The notes under the pieces: generated by a model
The model's input: only the letters and a program-made list of their open reading frames with translations
Told to the model about the DNA's origin: nothing
Databases searched by the model: none
Made by a program: the position numbers and the translations under genes
Source of the DNA: Sphingobacterium sp. xlx-96
GTDB taxonomy: Bacteria; Bacteroidota; Bacteroidia; Sphingobacteriales; Sphingobacteriaceae
Direction: 5' to 3'
Assembly: GCF_011007365.1 (NCBI RefSeq)
Contig: NZ_WFKM01000002.1
Span: 124,001-188,000 of the forward strand
Length of the DNA: 64,000 nucleotides
Shown here: positions 34,394 through 42,063 of the stretch, in pieces
How positions within the stretch are numbered: the stretch's first letter is position 1
Layout of the letters: every line of letters begins with the position of its first letter

Positions 34394-36631
34394 ATGATGA
34401 GAGAAATTTTCTTAGGCCTTATTATATGCATACACTGCCTACCGGCCTCTGCTCAAAAAGCAAAAGAACATCCTTTAGCATTTGATCATCTAGCTTCCCG
34501 ATGGGACGAAGCTATTCCTCTAGGAAATGGGATGTTGGGTGCCCTCGTATGGCAAAAAGAAAATACTTTACGCTTTTCCCTGGACAGAGCAGACCTGTGG
34601 GACGAAAGGAAAGCTTTTAATGTTGAAGAACACGATTTCAACTGGGTCGTACAACAGGTTAAAAAAAATGATTACTCCGTGGTCCATCAATGGGGAGATC
34701 GGCCGTACGATGCTTCGCCCTATCCGACCAAGCTTCCGGCAGCCGCTTTGACATTTGATTTAAAGGCCTTGGGCAAAGTGACCTCCAACATATTGGATAT
34801 CCATACCGCGACACATACCCTTACTTTTGACAATGGTACCGTTTTAAAAAGCTTCATACATGCGACAGCACCTATCGGATACTTTGAGATCGAAGGAGCC
34901 CATGCCGCACGTGCAGTACCTGCTTTGGTTCCGCATCAATACCAGTCTACCAACCGCGATGACGGCGCCGCATCGGTAGTGAGTGGCCAAAGTCTCTCCA
35001 GACTGGGCTATAACCAAGGAAAACTAGCTAAAGATCCTTATCAGCAACGTATCCATCAAACTACCTATGACGGCAAGTACTTTGAAGTGCTATTGCAGTG
35101 GAAGCAGGTATCGGCGACGAAAGTGACAGGCTTTTGGACGATCACCAATAATACCACGGCTACATTGGATGCAAATATCGGTTCATCTTTCCTCAAAAGC
35201 CACCAAGCCTGGTGGCAAGAATACTGGTCGAGATCCAGCGTATCCATCCCAGATCCATTGCTCGAGAGGCAATACTATCTGGATATGTACAAGCTAGGCT
35301 CCGTAGCGCGCCCCGGAGCCCCAGCCATCACTTTACAAGCCGTCTGGACGGCCGATAATGGGGGACTTCCTCCTTGGAAAGGAGACTTTCACAACGATCT
35401 AAACACACAACTGAGTTATTGGCCAGCTTATACTTCCAATCACCTTTCCGAAGCAAAAACTTTTACAGACTGGCTTTGGAAAGTCCGACCTGAGAATTTG
35501 AAATACACCAAGCAATATTTTGGGGTCGAGGGGCTGAATATCCCCGGCGTACTTACCCTGAATGGCTACCCCATGGGAGGCTGGATCCAGTATTCCCTTT
35601 CTCCTACGGTAAGTGCATGGACAGCGCAGCATTTCTATTGGCAATGGAAATACAGCATGGACGATGATTTCCTTAAAAGCCAAGCGTATCCCTATATCAT
35701 TGAAGCTGCTACCTTTCTGAAAAACATCAGTTACTTAAAAGATGGAAAGCGGTATATACCTTTGAGCAGCAGCCCGGAGTATAACGACAATCGTGTGGAT
35801 GCCTGGTTTAGCAATTGGACCAATTTCGATCTGGGACTAGCCCACTTTATATTTTCAGCAGCAGCCGAGGTAAGCACCGCTCTTGACCAAAGTAGCGAAG
35901 CAGCGACCTGGCTTAAAATCAAAAAAGAACTACCTGATTTTGCGGCAGACGAAAGCGGAATATTGGTTGCTGTCGATCATGCTATGGAGCATTCGCATCG
36001 ACATATGTCGCCTTATATGGCTATTTATCCCTTATCCCTACTGGATATCAACAACGCCGCCGACCATGAACTAATCACCCGGTCACTGCGTCATTTAGAA
36101 AGTCTGGGTACAAAAGCCTGGGTCGGCTATTCTTTCGGATGGATGGCCTGTCTACATGCGAGGGCCAAACAAAGTGAACAAGCGGTAACCAATCTACAAC
36201 GCTTCGCCAGCAATTTTTGTTCGATCAACTCCTTTCATCTCAACGGCGATCAAAAAGGCGGTCAATATTCAGGTTTTACGTATAGACCTTTTACACTGGA
36301 AGGCAATTTTGCCTTTGCACAAGGCATCCACGAACTGCTTTTACAGAGCAAAAGTGGCTATATCGAGATCTTCCCGGCTACACCATCCAGCTGGCAGGAT
36401 GTTTCTTTTGATGACCTCAGGACCGAGGGTGGCTTTTTGGTCAGTGCCGCCAAATCAAAGGGAAGACTACAGTACGTCAAGATTAAAGCTACCCACAGTG
36501 GCACCCTCCGGATTAAAGAAGATTCACTTGTGGGCTTAAACTTAACTCAAAATAGGGCCGTCAAAAAAGATGGGTATTATATCGTCACCTTGAAGAAGGG
36601 GCAGACTATCGAGTTAAGGGCTAATTCATAA
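34394..36631 (+). CDS. Secreted GH95-like glycosidase (alpha-L-fucosidase family), divergent active site
   Basis: 745 aa. A signal peptide (MMREIFLGLIICIHCLPASA; the second Met is an equally good start) precedes an N-terminal beta domain (WDEAIPLGNGMLGALVW), an (alpha/alpha)6 barrel and a C-terminal beta domain (GQTIELRANS). The barrel motif WKGDFHNDLNTQLSYWPAY (about 329-347) aligns with the GH95 motif in which two Asn surround the water; here the first Asn position reads Asp. The acid motif reads SSSPEYND (Glu about 460). The late motif normally with Asp (xIDGNFG) reads TLEGNFA. These changes suggest a sub-group with a different sugar preference rather than a standard 1,2-alpha-L-fucosidase, though a GH29 fucosidase is also in the window. 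It stands alone, followed by a terminator. Confidence 0.7.
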   Translation: MMREIFLGLIICIHCLPASAQKAKEHPLAFDHLASRWDEAIPLGNGMLGALVWQKENTLRFSLDRADLWDERKAFNVEEHDFNWVVQQVKKNDYSVVHQWGDRPYDASPYPTKLPAAALTFDLKALGKVTSNILDIHTATHTLTFDNGTVLKSFIHATAPIGYFEIEGAHAARAVPALVPHQYQSTNRDDGAASVVSGQSLSRLGYNQGKLAKDPYQQRIHQTTYDGKYFEVLLQWKQVSATKVTGFWTITNNTTATLDANIGSSFLKSHQAWWQEYWSRSSVSIPDPLLERQYYLDMYKLGSVARPGAPAITLQAVWTADNGGLPPWKGDFHNDLNTQLSYWPAYTSNHLSEAKTFTDWLWKVRPENLKYTKQYFGVEGLNIPGVLTLNGYPMGGWIQYSLSPTVSAWTAQHFYWQWKYSMDDDFLKSQAYPYIIEAATFLKNISYLKDGKRYIPLSSSPEYNDNRVDAWFSNWTNFDLGLAHFIFSAAAEVSTALDQSSEAATWLKIKKELPDFAADESGILVAVDHAMEHSHRHMSPYMAIYPLSLLDINNAADHELITRSLRHLESLGTKAWVGYSFGWMACLHARAKQSEQAVTNLQRFASNFCSINSFHLNGDQKGGQYSGFTYRPFTLEGNFAFAQGIHELLLQSKSGYIEIFPATPSSWQDVSFDDLRTEGGFLVSAAKSKGRLQYVKIKATHSGTLRIKEDSLVGLNLTQNRAVKKDGYYIVTLKKGQTIELRANS

Positions 36632-36676
36632 GCTCCTAAGGTAGAATAAAACAACAATCAACACTAGATATTATGA

Positions 36677-36704
36677 AACAGCGCCCGATTGCTCAGGCGC
36701 TGTT
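36677..36704. terminator. Terminator hairpin after the GH95-like gene
   Basis: Stem AACAGCGCC/GGCGCTGTT with a 10-nt loop, followed by CTTTAT on the plus strand. It also lies 11 nt past the stop of the small minus-strand gene, so it may serve both. Confidence 0.7.
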
Positions 36705-36714
36705 CTTTATTTAG

Positions 36715-36882
36715 CTAGCGCTTATGATTACCTCTTTGTAGAAGCTGACTGACGATATAACTGACTACGGTGCCTATCACCGCTGTGATCACTGTCTGTA
36801 ACATGTCACCTAATGTGATCGAAGCCCATATCGAACAGAGTGTACCACCTAGGGTACCTGCACGGATTTCGTTTAGTTTCAT
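36715..36882 (-). CDS. Small hydrophobic (holin-like) membrane peptide, 55 aa
   Basis: The frame begins MKLNEIRAGTLGGTLCSIWA and ends QLLQRGNHKR. It has one or two hydrophobic segments (GTLGGTLCSIWASITLG and VITAVIGTVVSYIVSQLL) and a basic tail. Size and layout resemble small Bacteroidota peptides found near DUF5675 genes and holins, but no enzyme motif is possible at this length. It is the last gene of a minus-strand set with a 64-aa peptide, a DUF5675 protein and an FN3 protein. Function unknown. Confidence 0.55.
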   Translation of the reverse strand: MKLNEIRAGTLGGTLCSIWASITLGDMLQTVITAVIGTVVSYIVSQLLQRGNHKR

Positions 36883-36890
36883 TTATTAAT

Positions 36891-36920
36891 GCTATAGGCT
36901 ATATGCTCTAAGCTATAGGC
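36891..36920. repeat. Intergenic repeat of the CTATAGGCTATAxGCT type
   Basis: GCTATAGGCTATATGCTC and its continuation resemble 49501-49529 (minus strand), inside the N-terminal codons of the TlpA-SusC fusion. It is probably a dispersed genomic repeat. Confidence 0.4.
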
Positions 36921-36946
36921 CTTCGTTAATAATTAACCATTTATCA

Positions 36947-37141
36947 TTAACCATTATTCCCTTCTTCCTCCTTGTCACTCGTCACTGCGTCACTTCCTGC
37001 TTCCTTCCTCGTCACCGCCTCCAATACCCCCAGCCCTACTGCGACGTATTTAATAATATTCAATGCCTTGCCCGGCAATTTGATCGGAGCCAGCAGCAAC
37101 ACCTGTACCGCTTGGCTTATTTTTTTGATGATTTTGTGCAT
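36947..37141 (-). CDS. 64-aa hypothetical membrane-associated peptide
   Basis: It starts MHKIIKKISQAVQVLLLAPI with a basic amphipathic beginning, then one hydrophobic segment (ALNIIKYVAVGLGVLEAV), and ends with a charged tail. The tail codons AVTSDK come from a run of GTnACnn heptamers (36974-36994). The spacing to the small holin-like gene and to DUF5675 (47 nt upstream) fits one transcript. Function is not recognised; the pairing of two small membrane peptides with DUF5675 recalls phage-lysis-like modules. Confidence 0.5.
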   Translation of the reverse strand: MHKIIKKISQAVQVLLLAPIKLPGKALNIIKYVAVGLGVLEAVTRKEAGSDAVTSDKEEEGNNG

Positions 37142-37166
37142 ATTTTTTATCTAAAAGAGTAAAATC

Positions 37167-37208
37167 GTTACTCGTCACTGGTTACTCGCTACTCAATACT
37201 CAATACTA
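37167..37208. repeat. 7-bp repeat cluster at the 3' end of the DUF5675 gene
   Basis: Six heptamers (GTTACTC, GTCACTG, GTTACTC, GCTACTC, AATACTC, AATACTA) run through the last codons and the stop codon of the DUF5675 gene. Confidence 0.65.
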
Positions 37209-37626
37209 CAGCCCCCTTCCCCACCGCCTCTACCAACATCTCATACAACCTCCTGTAAGCCTTAGTCGAATCGTACACCGCATAATCGCCATCACACAGT
37301 TTGAAGTACTCGCCTACCAATAGGCAACCCTCTGTATCCGAGAAGTAGTTACCGATATGAATATACACGTACTTGAAGTTGGGGATATCCTGGACCTCGA
37401 TCATACCACGGTGCATATCTGGGAACTTACGTTTGTAGCGTGCATTCATAGCGCCATACATATTCAGTCGCAGCTTGTACGTGCCTGCCGGTATAGCCGT
37501 AGATCCTTTGATCTTTATATCGCGTACCGAATCCTCCAGTCCATAGCCAAAAAAATCATCGTCGATATAGATTTCAGACAGGGTACTGTTCTTTCCCTGT
37601 TTGATACGTTTAACTTCAATTTTCAT
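37189..37626 (-). CDS. DUF5675 family protein
   Basis: 145 aa. It begins MKIEVKRIKQGKNSTLSEIYI and contains GYGLEDSVRDIKIKGSTAIPAGTY-type sequence, then KFPDMHRGMIEVQDIPNFKYVYIHIGN and DTEGCLLVG, the conserved centre of DUF5675. The conserved His (YIHIGN) and Cys (EGCLLVG) are of the kind seen in LD-transpeptidase-like folds, so a peptidoglycan-related activity is conceivable but unproven. The family occurs in Bacteroidota genomes and phages. No signal peptide is present. Neighbours are two small membrane peptides and an FN3 protein, a set that recalls a lysis cassette. Its last residues (LSIE) are encoded by heptamer repeats. Confidence 0.75.
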   Translation of the reverse strand: MKIEVKRIKQGKNSTLSEIYIDDDFFGYGLEDSVRDIKIKGSTAIPAGTYKLRLNMYGAMNARYKRKFPDMHRGMIEVQDIPNFKYVYIHIGNYFSDTEGCLLVGEYFKLCDGDYAVYDSTKAYRRLYEMLVEAVGKGAVVLSIE

Positions 37627-37635
37627 GTTTTAATT

Positions 37636-37680
37636 GATAAAAGTTATGACCGTTATGAAAGTTATAGAGGTTATAAAACT
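37636..37680. repeat. 9-bp repeats (GTTATnnnn x4) upstream of DUF5675
   Basis: GTTATGACC, GTTATGAAA, GTTATAGAG and GTTATAAAA follow one another. A looser version (GTTATGAAA, GTTATGGGG) stands upstream of the FN3 gene near 38506-38525. Confidence 0.5.
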
Positions 37681-37683
37681 TAA

Positions 37684-37875
37684 GAATCAAATTGACCAGA
37701 GAAAGCCTAGGAAGTTTTCGTCAGAAAAGGCTCCAGCTTTTGAGGTCAATTTGATTCCCCCCTCTACCTTCCTCATCCACATGCTAGAATCAAACTTGAG
37801 ATAATAAAACCTTAGAAATTATGCGAAGCTTTGTTTCAGTTTTAGTGCTCAATTTGATTCGCCCCTCTACCTTAC
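37684..37875. repeat. Two tandem copies of a 74-nt inverted-repeat module
   Basis: Module 1 (37684-37757) is bounded by GAATCAAATTGACC and its exact reverse complement. Module 2 (37787-37860) has a weaker version of the same ends. Each is followed by [CG]CCCC-rich CTCTACCTT, and the second CTACC is the stop region of the FN3 gene. The spacing between modules is 103 bp, and the interiors are recognisably related. Confidence 0.6.
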
Positions 37876-38496
37876 CAACAATTTCGCCGTATTACTCCAA
37901 TCCCCTACCCCTTTGCTGTTGACGGCGCGTACACGTACCTCATAATAATGTCCGGGATCCAGAGGCGCTATGGTATTATTGCGCGATGAGGTCGTCGTCA
38001 TGCGGTCACTCCAGGGTTCCTCGGGTATACTAACCTTACGATAGCAATACTCATATACGCGGACATTGGCCTGTTTAGCAAAATTCAGCCGCGCCTGTCC
38101 CGACTGGTTCGTATCCGACAATCTTACATCCTGTACGATAAATGGAACCTGCGAAGCTGTAGTCGGTGCATTGGTCGGGAATCCCGAACTTAACAGCACC
38201 GATAGCTGTCCATCCGCAATGGAATTAACATAGTACCCTAGCTTTTGTAGGGCCGACACCAGCGCCGGGATACTTTCATCTTTAATAGCCGTATCTTCGG
38301 GCGACCCACGCTTACGTGCAGCAGCCAGTTTTGCGGAAAAATCATCCAGCAGATCCTGAATATCGGCCAGTGCCGGTGTTGGGGTAGGAAAATTTGTATT
38401 TCCTGTCATAGCAGCTATTATTGTAGTCGCCGCTGTCAATAACTGATCGTCCAGCATACTGCCAAACCCGATCAGTGCTCTCATTTTTGTAGCCAT
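37867..38496 (-). CDS. FN3-domain protein, 209 aa
   Basis: The N-terminal half is helical (MRALIGFGSMLDDQLLTAAT, DIQDLLDDFSAKLAAARKRG) and the C-terminal half is one fibronectin type III domain (VPFIVQDVRLSD ... PGHYYEVRVRAVNSKGVGDWS). It has no signal peptide. Proteins of this plan occur in Bacteroidota accessory regions beside DUF5675 and are not assigned a function. It lies upstream of DUF5675 on the same strand, separated by 240 bp that carry the inverted modules. Confidence 0.6.
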   Translation of the reverse strand: MATKMRALIGFGSMLDDQLLTAATTIIAAMTGNTNFPTPTPALADIQDLLDDFSAKLAAARKRGSPEDTAIKDESIPALVSALQKLGYYVNSIADGQLSVLLSSGFPTNAPTTASQVPFIVQDVRLSDTNQSGQARLNFAKQANVRVYEYCYRKVSIPEEPWSDRMTTTSSRNNTIAPLDPGHYYEVRVRAVNSKGVGDWSNTAKLLVR

Positions 38497-39228
38497 ATTT
38501 TTTATCTGGTTATGAAAGTTATGGGGGAGGTACTCCCGACCATGCCGGAGTTATAAAAGCTATAAAACCATTGTCCTTACGACTTCATAACTATGTAACA
38601 TTGTAACCTCTTAACTTCCCCTTTACACCACAAACATACAGCCCCAAAAAGCCCGAAATGAAGCCCTTAGCGCGTATTAGCGCCAAAACTTAAGATAGGC
38701 CTATTCTTTACATTTCACGCTAATTCGCGCTAACCCAAAACCTCGAAAAAACCACAGACATAGCATTTACTGTATTCAGTACGTAAGGTACTCGTATCAG
38801 TACGGGCCACACTCATAGCAGTAGCCAGCGTACACATAACAGTACAATTAGCACTGCTGTAAATACGCGACACACTCATAACAGTAGAAGATTTACTCAT
38901 CTCAGTAGACCAGTTTCGGGAGCCAGTACAAAATATACTCACATCAGTAGGCGAACTACTCACATCAGTACACAGCGTATGCAGATCGATAGCGCACTTG
39001 TCGGGATGAGTACACGAGCTATTGATCAAAGTAGCTCAGGTACTGAGGCTAGTGCAGTACCTACTGATACCAGCACGGCAGATACTGCATGCAGTACGTT
39101 AGCTTCCTGAACCTATTTGTCAAACAGCCTACACCGCACAGCTTCTCCCTAAAACACATTGTGAGCTGCAACAAGTCTGTTGCCCCACCCCCGGCACCAT
39201 TCAGTCTACGGATTAAGGTCGCTTTGAT
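38497..39228. other. 732-bp gene-poor gap dominated by a 21-bp tandem array
   Basis: Apart from the array (38777-39096) the gap holds only AT-rich flanks. A minus-strand reading frame (38730-39035) runs through the array but opens with no ATG, and its sequence is just the translated repeat, so it is not annotated as a gene. Confidence 0.6.
38777..39096. repeat. 21-bp tandem array (about 16 degenerate units)
   Basis: CAGTA or a close variant recurs at 38777, 38798, 38819, 38840, 38882, 38903, 38924, 38945, 38966, 39008, 39029, 39071 and 39092, always at multiples of exactly 21 bp. The minus-strand unit is roughly TACTG-nnrTGAGTa-n7. The half of the unit next to CAGTA (ACTCATA/ACTCACAT) is also conserved, and the rest varies freely. 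Confidence 0.85.
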
Positions 39229-39612
39229 TTACAGGGACGATCTTTTGGTCTTCAGTAGTTGCTTGGCCAGGTCACGTGCAAAGAAATACTCAATCTTACC
39301 CAGCTTCATCGGATCGAGCCTCTCATCCGCTACGTAATTGCGAAAGGTAGCGTCCGAGATATCCAATTTGGCCATCACATCCTGCTTGAACAGCAGCGGC
39401 TGGTCTAACAACGACAAGAGGTCACGATCCAGTATATCTGCCATCTGTAGCATCAGGTCTTCGATACGTTCTATACGGCGTGACATAGCCGCCATTTCTT
39501 TCTGTTGGTTTTCTAAAATTGACTGTTGTACCCGAATGGTCTGCTGTTGGTTTTCTAATAAGTCATTGCTTCTGACCGCCTGATCGGCCAGTAGGTGGAG
39601 GAATCTTTCCAT
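39229..39612 (-). CDS. Coiled-coil plus HTH (excisionase/MerR-like) protein, 127 aa
   Basis: The first part is a coiled coil (LENQQQTIRVQQSILENQQK, MSRRIERIEDLMLQMADIL). The second is a helix-turn-helix resembling excisionase/MerR DNA readers (KQDVMAKLDISDATFRNYVA then KIEYFFARDLAKQL). Such proteins bind DNA as dimers and often belong to mobile or accessory elements. The 21-bp array directly downstream is a natural candidate target, but that is only inference. No integrase gene is present. Confidence 0.6.
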   Translation of the reverse strand: MERFLHLLADQAVRSNDLLENQQQTIRVQQSILENQQKEMAAMSRRIERIEDLMLQMADILDRDLLSLLDQPLLFKQDVMAKLDISDATFRNYVADERLDPMKLGKIEYFFARDLAKQLLKTKRSSL

Positions 39613-39780
39613 GGTAGATTAAGAATGTGCCTCAGCAGCACCTCTGGAGCGCGCAGCGCAGGCCATCCGTACCTCACAGAACAAATAGTTGCTACCGCAG
39701 AAACGATGATAAGGCCAGTTAAATTTCAGTGAATTTCCCCAAATCCCTTCTTGAAAAGAAACACCCTCATCTTACCATCC

Positions 39781-40773
39781 TCACCCTAATTCCTCCATCG
39801 TATTTTCAATTTTTTCGATAAGACCATCATAGAAAGAAATACGCTCACCTACATCTCCCATACCAAAAGCCTTGGACCTGTCCATATCAGCTTTAAATTT
39901 ACTTTTGAACATACGTATCATCTCCGAATCAAAAGTGAGCATACTATTTATAGTATCCAGCTTCATACTCAGGAATTCCTGCCCCGGGCAGTTCCACACC
40001 ATAAACCCCTGGCGTACCGGCGTACGTTTTTTAAAGACATCTATACGCACACCGGCAGATTTTTTGCCCCTGTTGCCTTTTATTCTAAACTTTTCGATCA
40101 GCTCTTTCAACTCAGCCAATATAGACTGTATCACTTTGGGCTCTCTAAACCTATGCAACGACCTCAATTCGTAAAGTCCATAAAGCAGGCTATCCAGAAT
40201 CGTATCATCCCAGATTTCCCTACTGGTTATCTGCTCGTAGGCACCATGAATAGCTTCAAACTGCGGAGCGAGGTCCAATTTATCAAGCTCAGCAGCAAAA
40301 TCCTCATATTTAAGCGACACATTATCCTCATGACTATCCTCTGTTTTTTGCATATCACAGTAATATTGGTAAAGCTTAAAGTAGGTCAGATTCTTGAATG
40401 GCATAAAATGAAAGATCGGAATCTCATCGGCCATAAAGAAGATTTTCCCCTCCCTATTATCGGCCAACCTCCTGAACATAAGCGCTAGCGTACTGATGTA
40501 ACTGTAATATTTATCCAGATCGTTCATATCCAGAGGCATGAACTTAAAATATACCCAGCCTTGGTTATCCTTAAATATATCAATAGGAGTCAGCTTTAAA
40601 TAGTTGACGATATCATATAGCCTGTCATAGTTAAGCACCGTATCGGCACTGATCCATTTTTCTACAGTTTTTTCACTCGCACTCATCGCTGTTGCAATTG
40701 TTTTACAGAGGGCATTTTTCGATTTATAGTGTATGGCTATGCGCTCAAATAATTCTTTCTGGGTGTAGAACAT
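39781..40773 (-). CDS. Transcriptional-regulator-like protein with N-terminal HTH, 330 aa
   Basis: The N-terminal 70 residues fit an HTH (KNALCKTIATAMSASEKTVEKWISA, then DRLYDIVNYLKLTPIDIF). The remaining 260 residues are mainly helical and not assigned to a family. The C-terminal part is rich in Lys and Arg (GNRGKKSAGVRIDVFKKRTP). It is divergent from the AvrD-like gene across a 301-bp gap with three CCCC-N7-GGGG palindromes, so it may control itself and that operon. Related proteins are known as uncharacterised Bacteroidota regulators. Confidence 0.5.
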   Translation of the reverse strand: MFYTQKELFERIAIHYKSKNALCKTIATAMSASEKTVEKWISADTVLNYDRLYDIVNYLKLTPIDIFKDNQGWVYFKFMPLDMNDLDKYYSYISTLALMFRRLADNREGKIFFMADEIPIFHFMPFKNLTYFKLYQYYCDMQKTEDSHEDNVSLKYEDFAAELDKLDLAPQFEAIHGAYEQITSREIWDDTILDSLLYGLYELRSLHRFREPKVIQSILAELKELIEKFRIKGNRGKKSAGVRIDVFKKRTPVRQGFMVWNCPGQEFLSMKLDTINSMLTFDSEMIRMFKSKFKADMDRSKAFGMGDVGERISFYDGLIEKIENTMEELG

Positions 40774-40851
40774 AAACGTCGTGATTTAAGTTACTGATCT
40801 GGTTAACCTCAAACTTACCAAATTAACTATTAAAATAAAAACCCAAAAGCC

Positions 40852-41020
40852 CCCCATTATCTGGGGAACTTTTGCTCATTTATGCTATTCTTCCCCTTCC
40901 GGAGAGGAAGTCAAAATAATGTTCCCCGCCAGAAGGGGAACTTTTACCCTTTTTGGAAAAAGTTCCTATCTACACGGGGATCAATTTTATTTTCGGCTCA
41001 ACCCTCCCCGTATAATGGGG
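40852..41020. promoter_or_regulatory. Three CCCC-N7-GGGG palindromes in a divergent promoter region
   Basis: CCCC-N7-GGGG occurs at 40852-40866, at 40921-40941 (extended to GTTCCCC/GGGGAAC) and at 41006-41020. The first two are followed by AACTTTT and the third by TTTTT. The constant 7-nt spacer suggests operators or hairpins. They lie between the HTH regulator (minus) and the AvrD-like gene (plus). Confidence 0.5.
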
Positions 41021-41074
41021 TTTTTCCGCTTCTATCTATACAGTAGCTTCGTCTATCACAAGTATTTTAAAAAT

Positions 41075-42031
41075 ATGGAAACGACAAAAAAGACAAAACG
41101 CACAGCTACAGAAAGGCTACTGGGCAATACTGACGAGCGCTACTTCGGCGAAGGATTCAAATACTTCAATAGCAAGATAGTAGACTTTAAAGCCGAGGAT
41201 AGCAAGATAACCGGTAAGATAAAATGCGGTTATTATGGCCCCCAACGTCCACGCGACGAGGCACCCCATCTGGGCAGTATCGAATACCTCAGTCTAGCCC
41301 TGCGAATAGCCAGCTACGGACTGAATAGGTTGGGCAGGCATAAACTGCAGATTTTAAACTATTCCTTTCTATGCCAATACACCCTCACCATTAGCACCAC
41401 ACTCGAAATGGGCACATACCCTTTTACCTGCAGGCTACTACATAGTAAATGGGATGACAATTGCATGCAGGGCAGAATCTCCACATTTGAGATCAATATC
41501 GGTAAAAATAGAATTATCATCGGGGTGGATCATGGAGGTGGCGGACGGATTATTGATCTCCCGTCACAGGAGACCCTGCCTTTGGACATGGAGAATATGC
41601 ACAGCCTTGGTTACAAACACACCGAGCTGCTGATAGACAATATAAAGTACAGATTAGCAAAAAAACAGATCGGATGCGATATTCAGTACAAGCAGCTCAC
41701 TACTGAAGGCACTATGCAGGGGATAGGCAGCTCGCGCGAGAGCCTACTTTCTACAGATGCCACACGCGTCTTCGGTCAACTCATGCAGATCCTAGCTTAT
41801 AAACTCAACAAAAGTGACCGCATACAATGTCCCAATATCTGGTTACGTAAAATGTCACTTAACCTCGAGCGGCAGCACTTTTCAGGTACAACAGAAGGTA
41901 CCCTTACTTTTGATCAGGTCAGAGAAGTAAAACAAGGCGACAAACACTGGAACCTCATCAGCCTGAGCGGCAAAGTAGGCAATTATGAAGGAAAATTTGA
42001 GGTAGCTTTTCAAGTAACGAGTGACCAGTGA
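41075..42031 (+). CDS. AvrD-like protein
   Basis: 318 aa from METTKKTKRTATER. The frame extends back to 40919, but that part is the palindrome-rich promoter region. The segment LLGNTDERYFGEGFKYFNSK, then PHLGSIEYLSLALRIA, and the late WLRKMSLNLER and WNLISLSGKVG match the pattern of AvrD proteins (Pseudomonas avirulence protein D and actinobacterial relatives), which direct synthesis of small acyl-glycosides (syringolides) and have a hotdog-like fold. The identification rests on these short matches and is moderate. It is first in a plus-strand set with a four-helix-bundle gene and a P-loop NTPase. The last codons and the stop are made of heptamer repeats. Confidence 0.5.
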   Translation: METTKKTKRTATERLLGNTDERYFGEGFKYFNSKIVDFKAEDSKITGKIKCGYYGPQRPRDEAPHLGSIEYLSLALRIASYGLNRLGRHKLQILNYSFLCQYTLTISTTLEMGTYPFTCRLLHSKWDDNCMQGRISTFEINIGKNRIIIGVDHGGGGRIIDLPSQETLPLDMENMHSLGYKHTELLIDNIKYRLAKKQIGCDIQYKQLTTEGTMQGIGSSRESLLSTDATRVFGQLMQILAYKLNKSDRIQCPNIWLRKMSLNLERQHFSGTTEGTLTFDQVREVKQGDKHWNLISLSGKVGNYEGKFEVAFQVTSDQ

Positions 42032-42055
42032 CGCGTAACTCGTAACACGTAACCA
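42014..42055. repeat. 7-bp repeat cluster before the four-helix-bundle gene
   Basis: Six consecutive heptamers of pattern GTnACnn (GTAACGA, GTGACCA, GTGACGC, GTAACTC, GTAACAC, GTAACCA). The AvrD-like stop codon lies within the second and third units. Confidence 0.75.
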
Positions 42056-42063
42056 ATTAAAAT

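Noticed and set aside
38730..39035. Minus-strand reading frame across the 21-bp array, with T-x-x-S heptads
   Set aside because: No ATG; the only possible start is a TTG. The upstream units are out of frame and the sequence is just the translated repeat, so it is kept as a repeat and not a gene.
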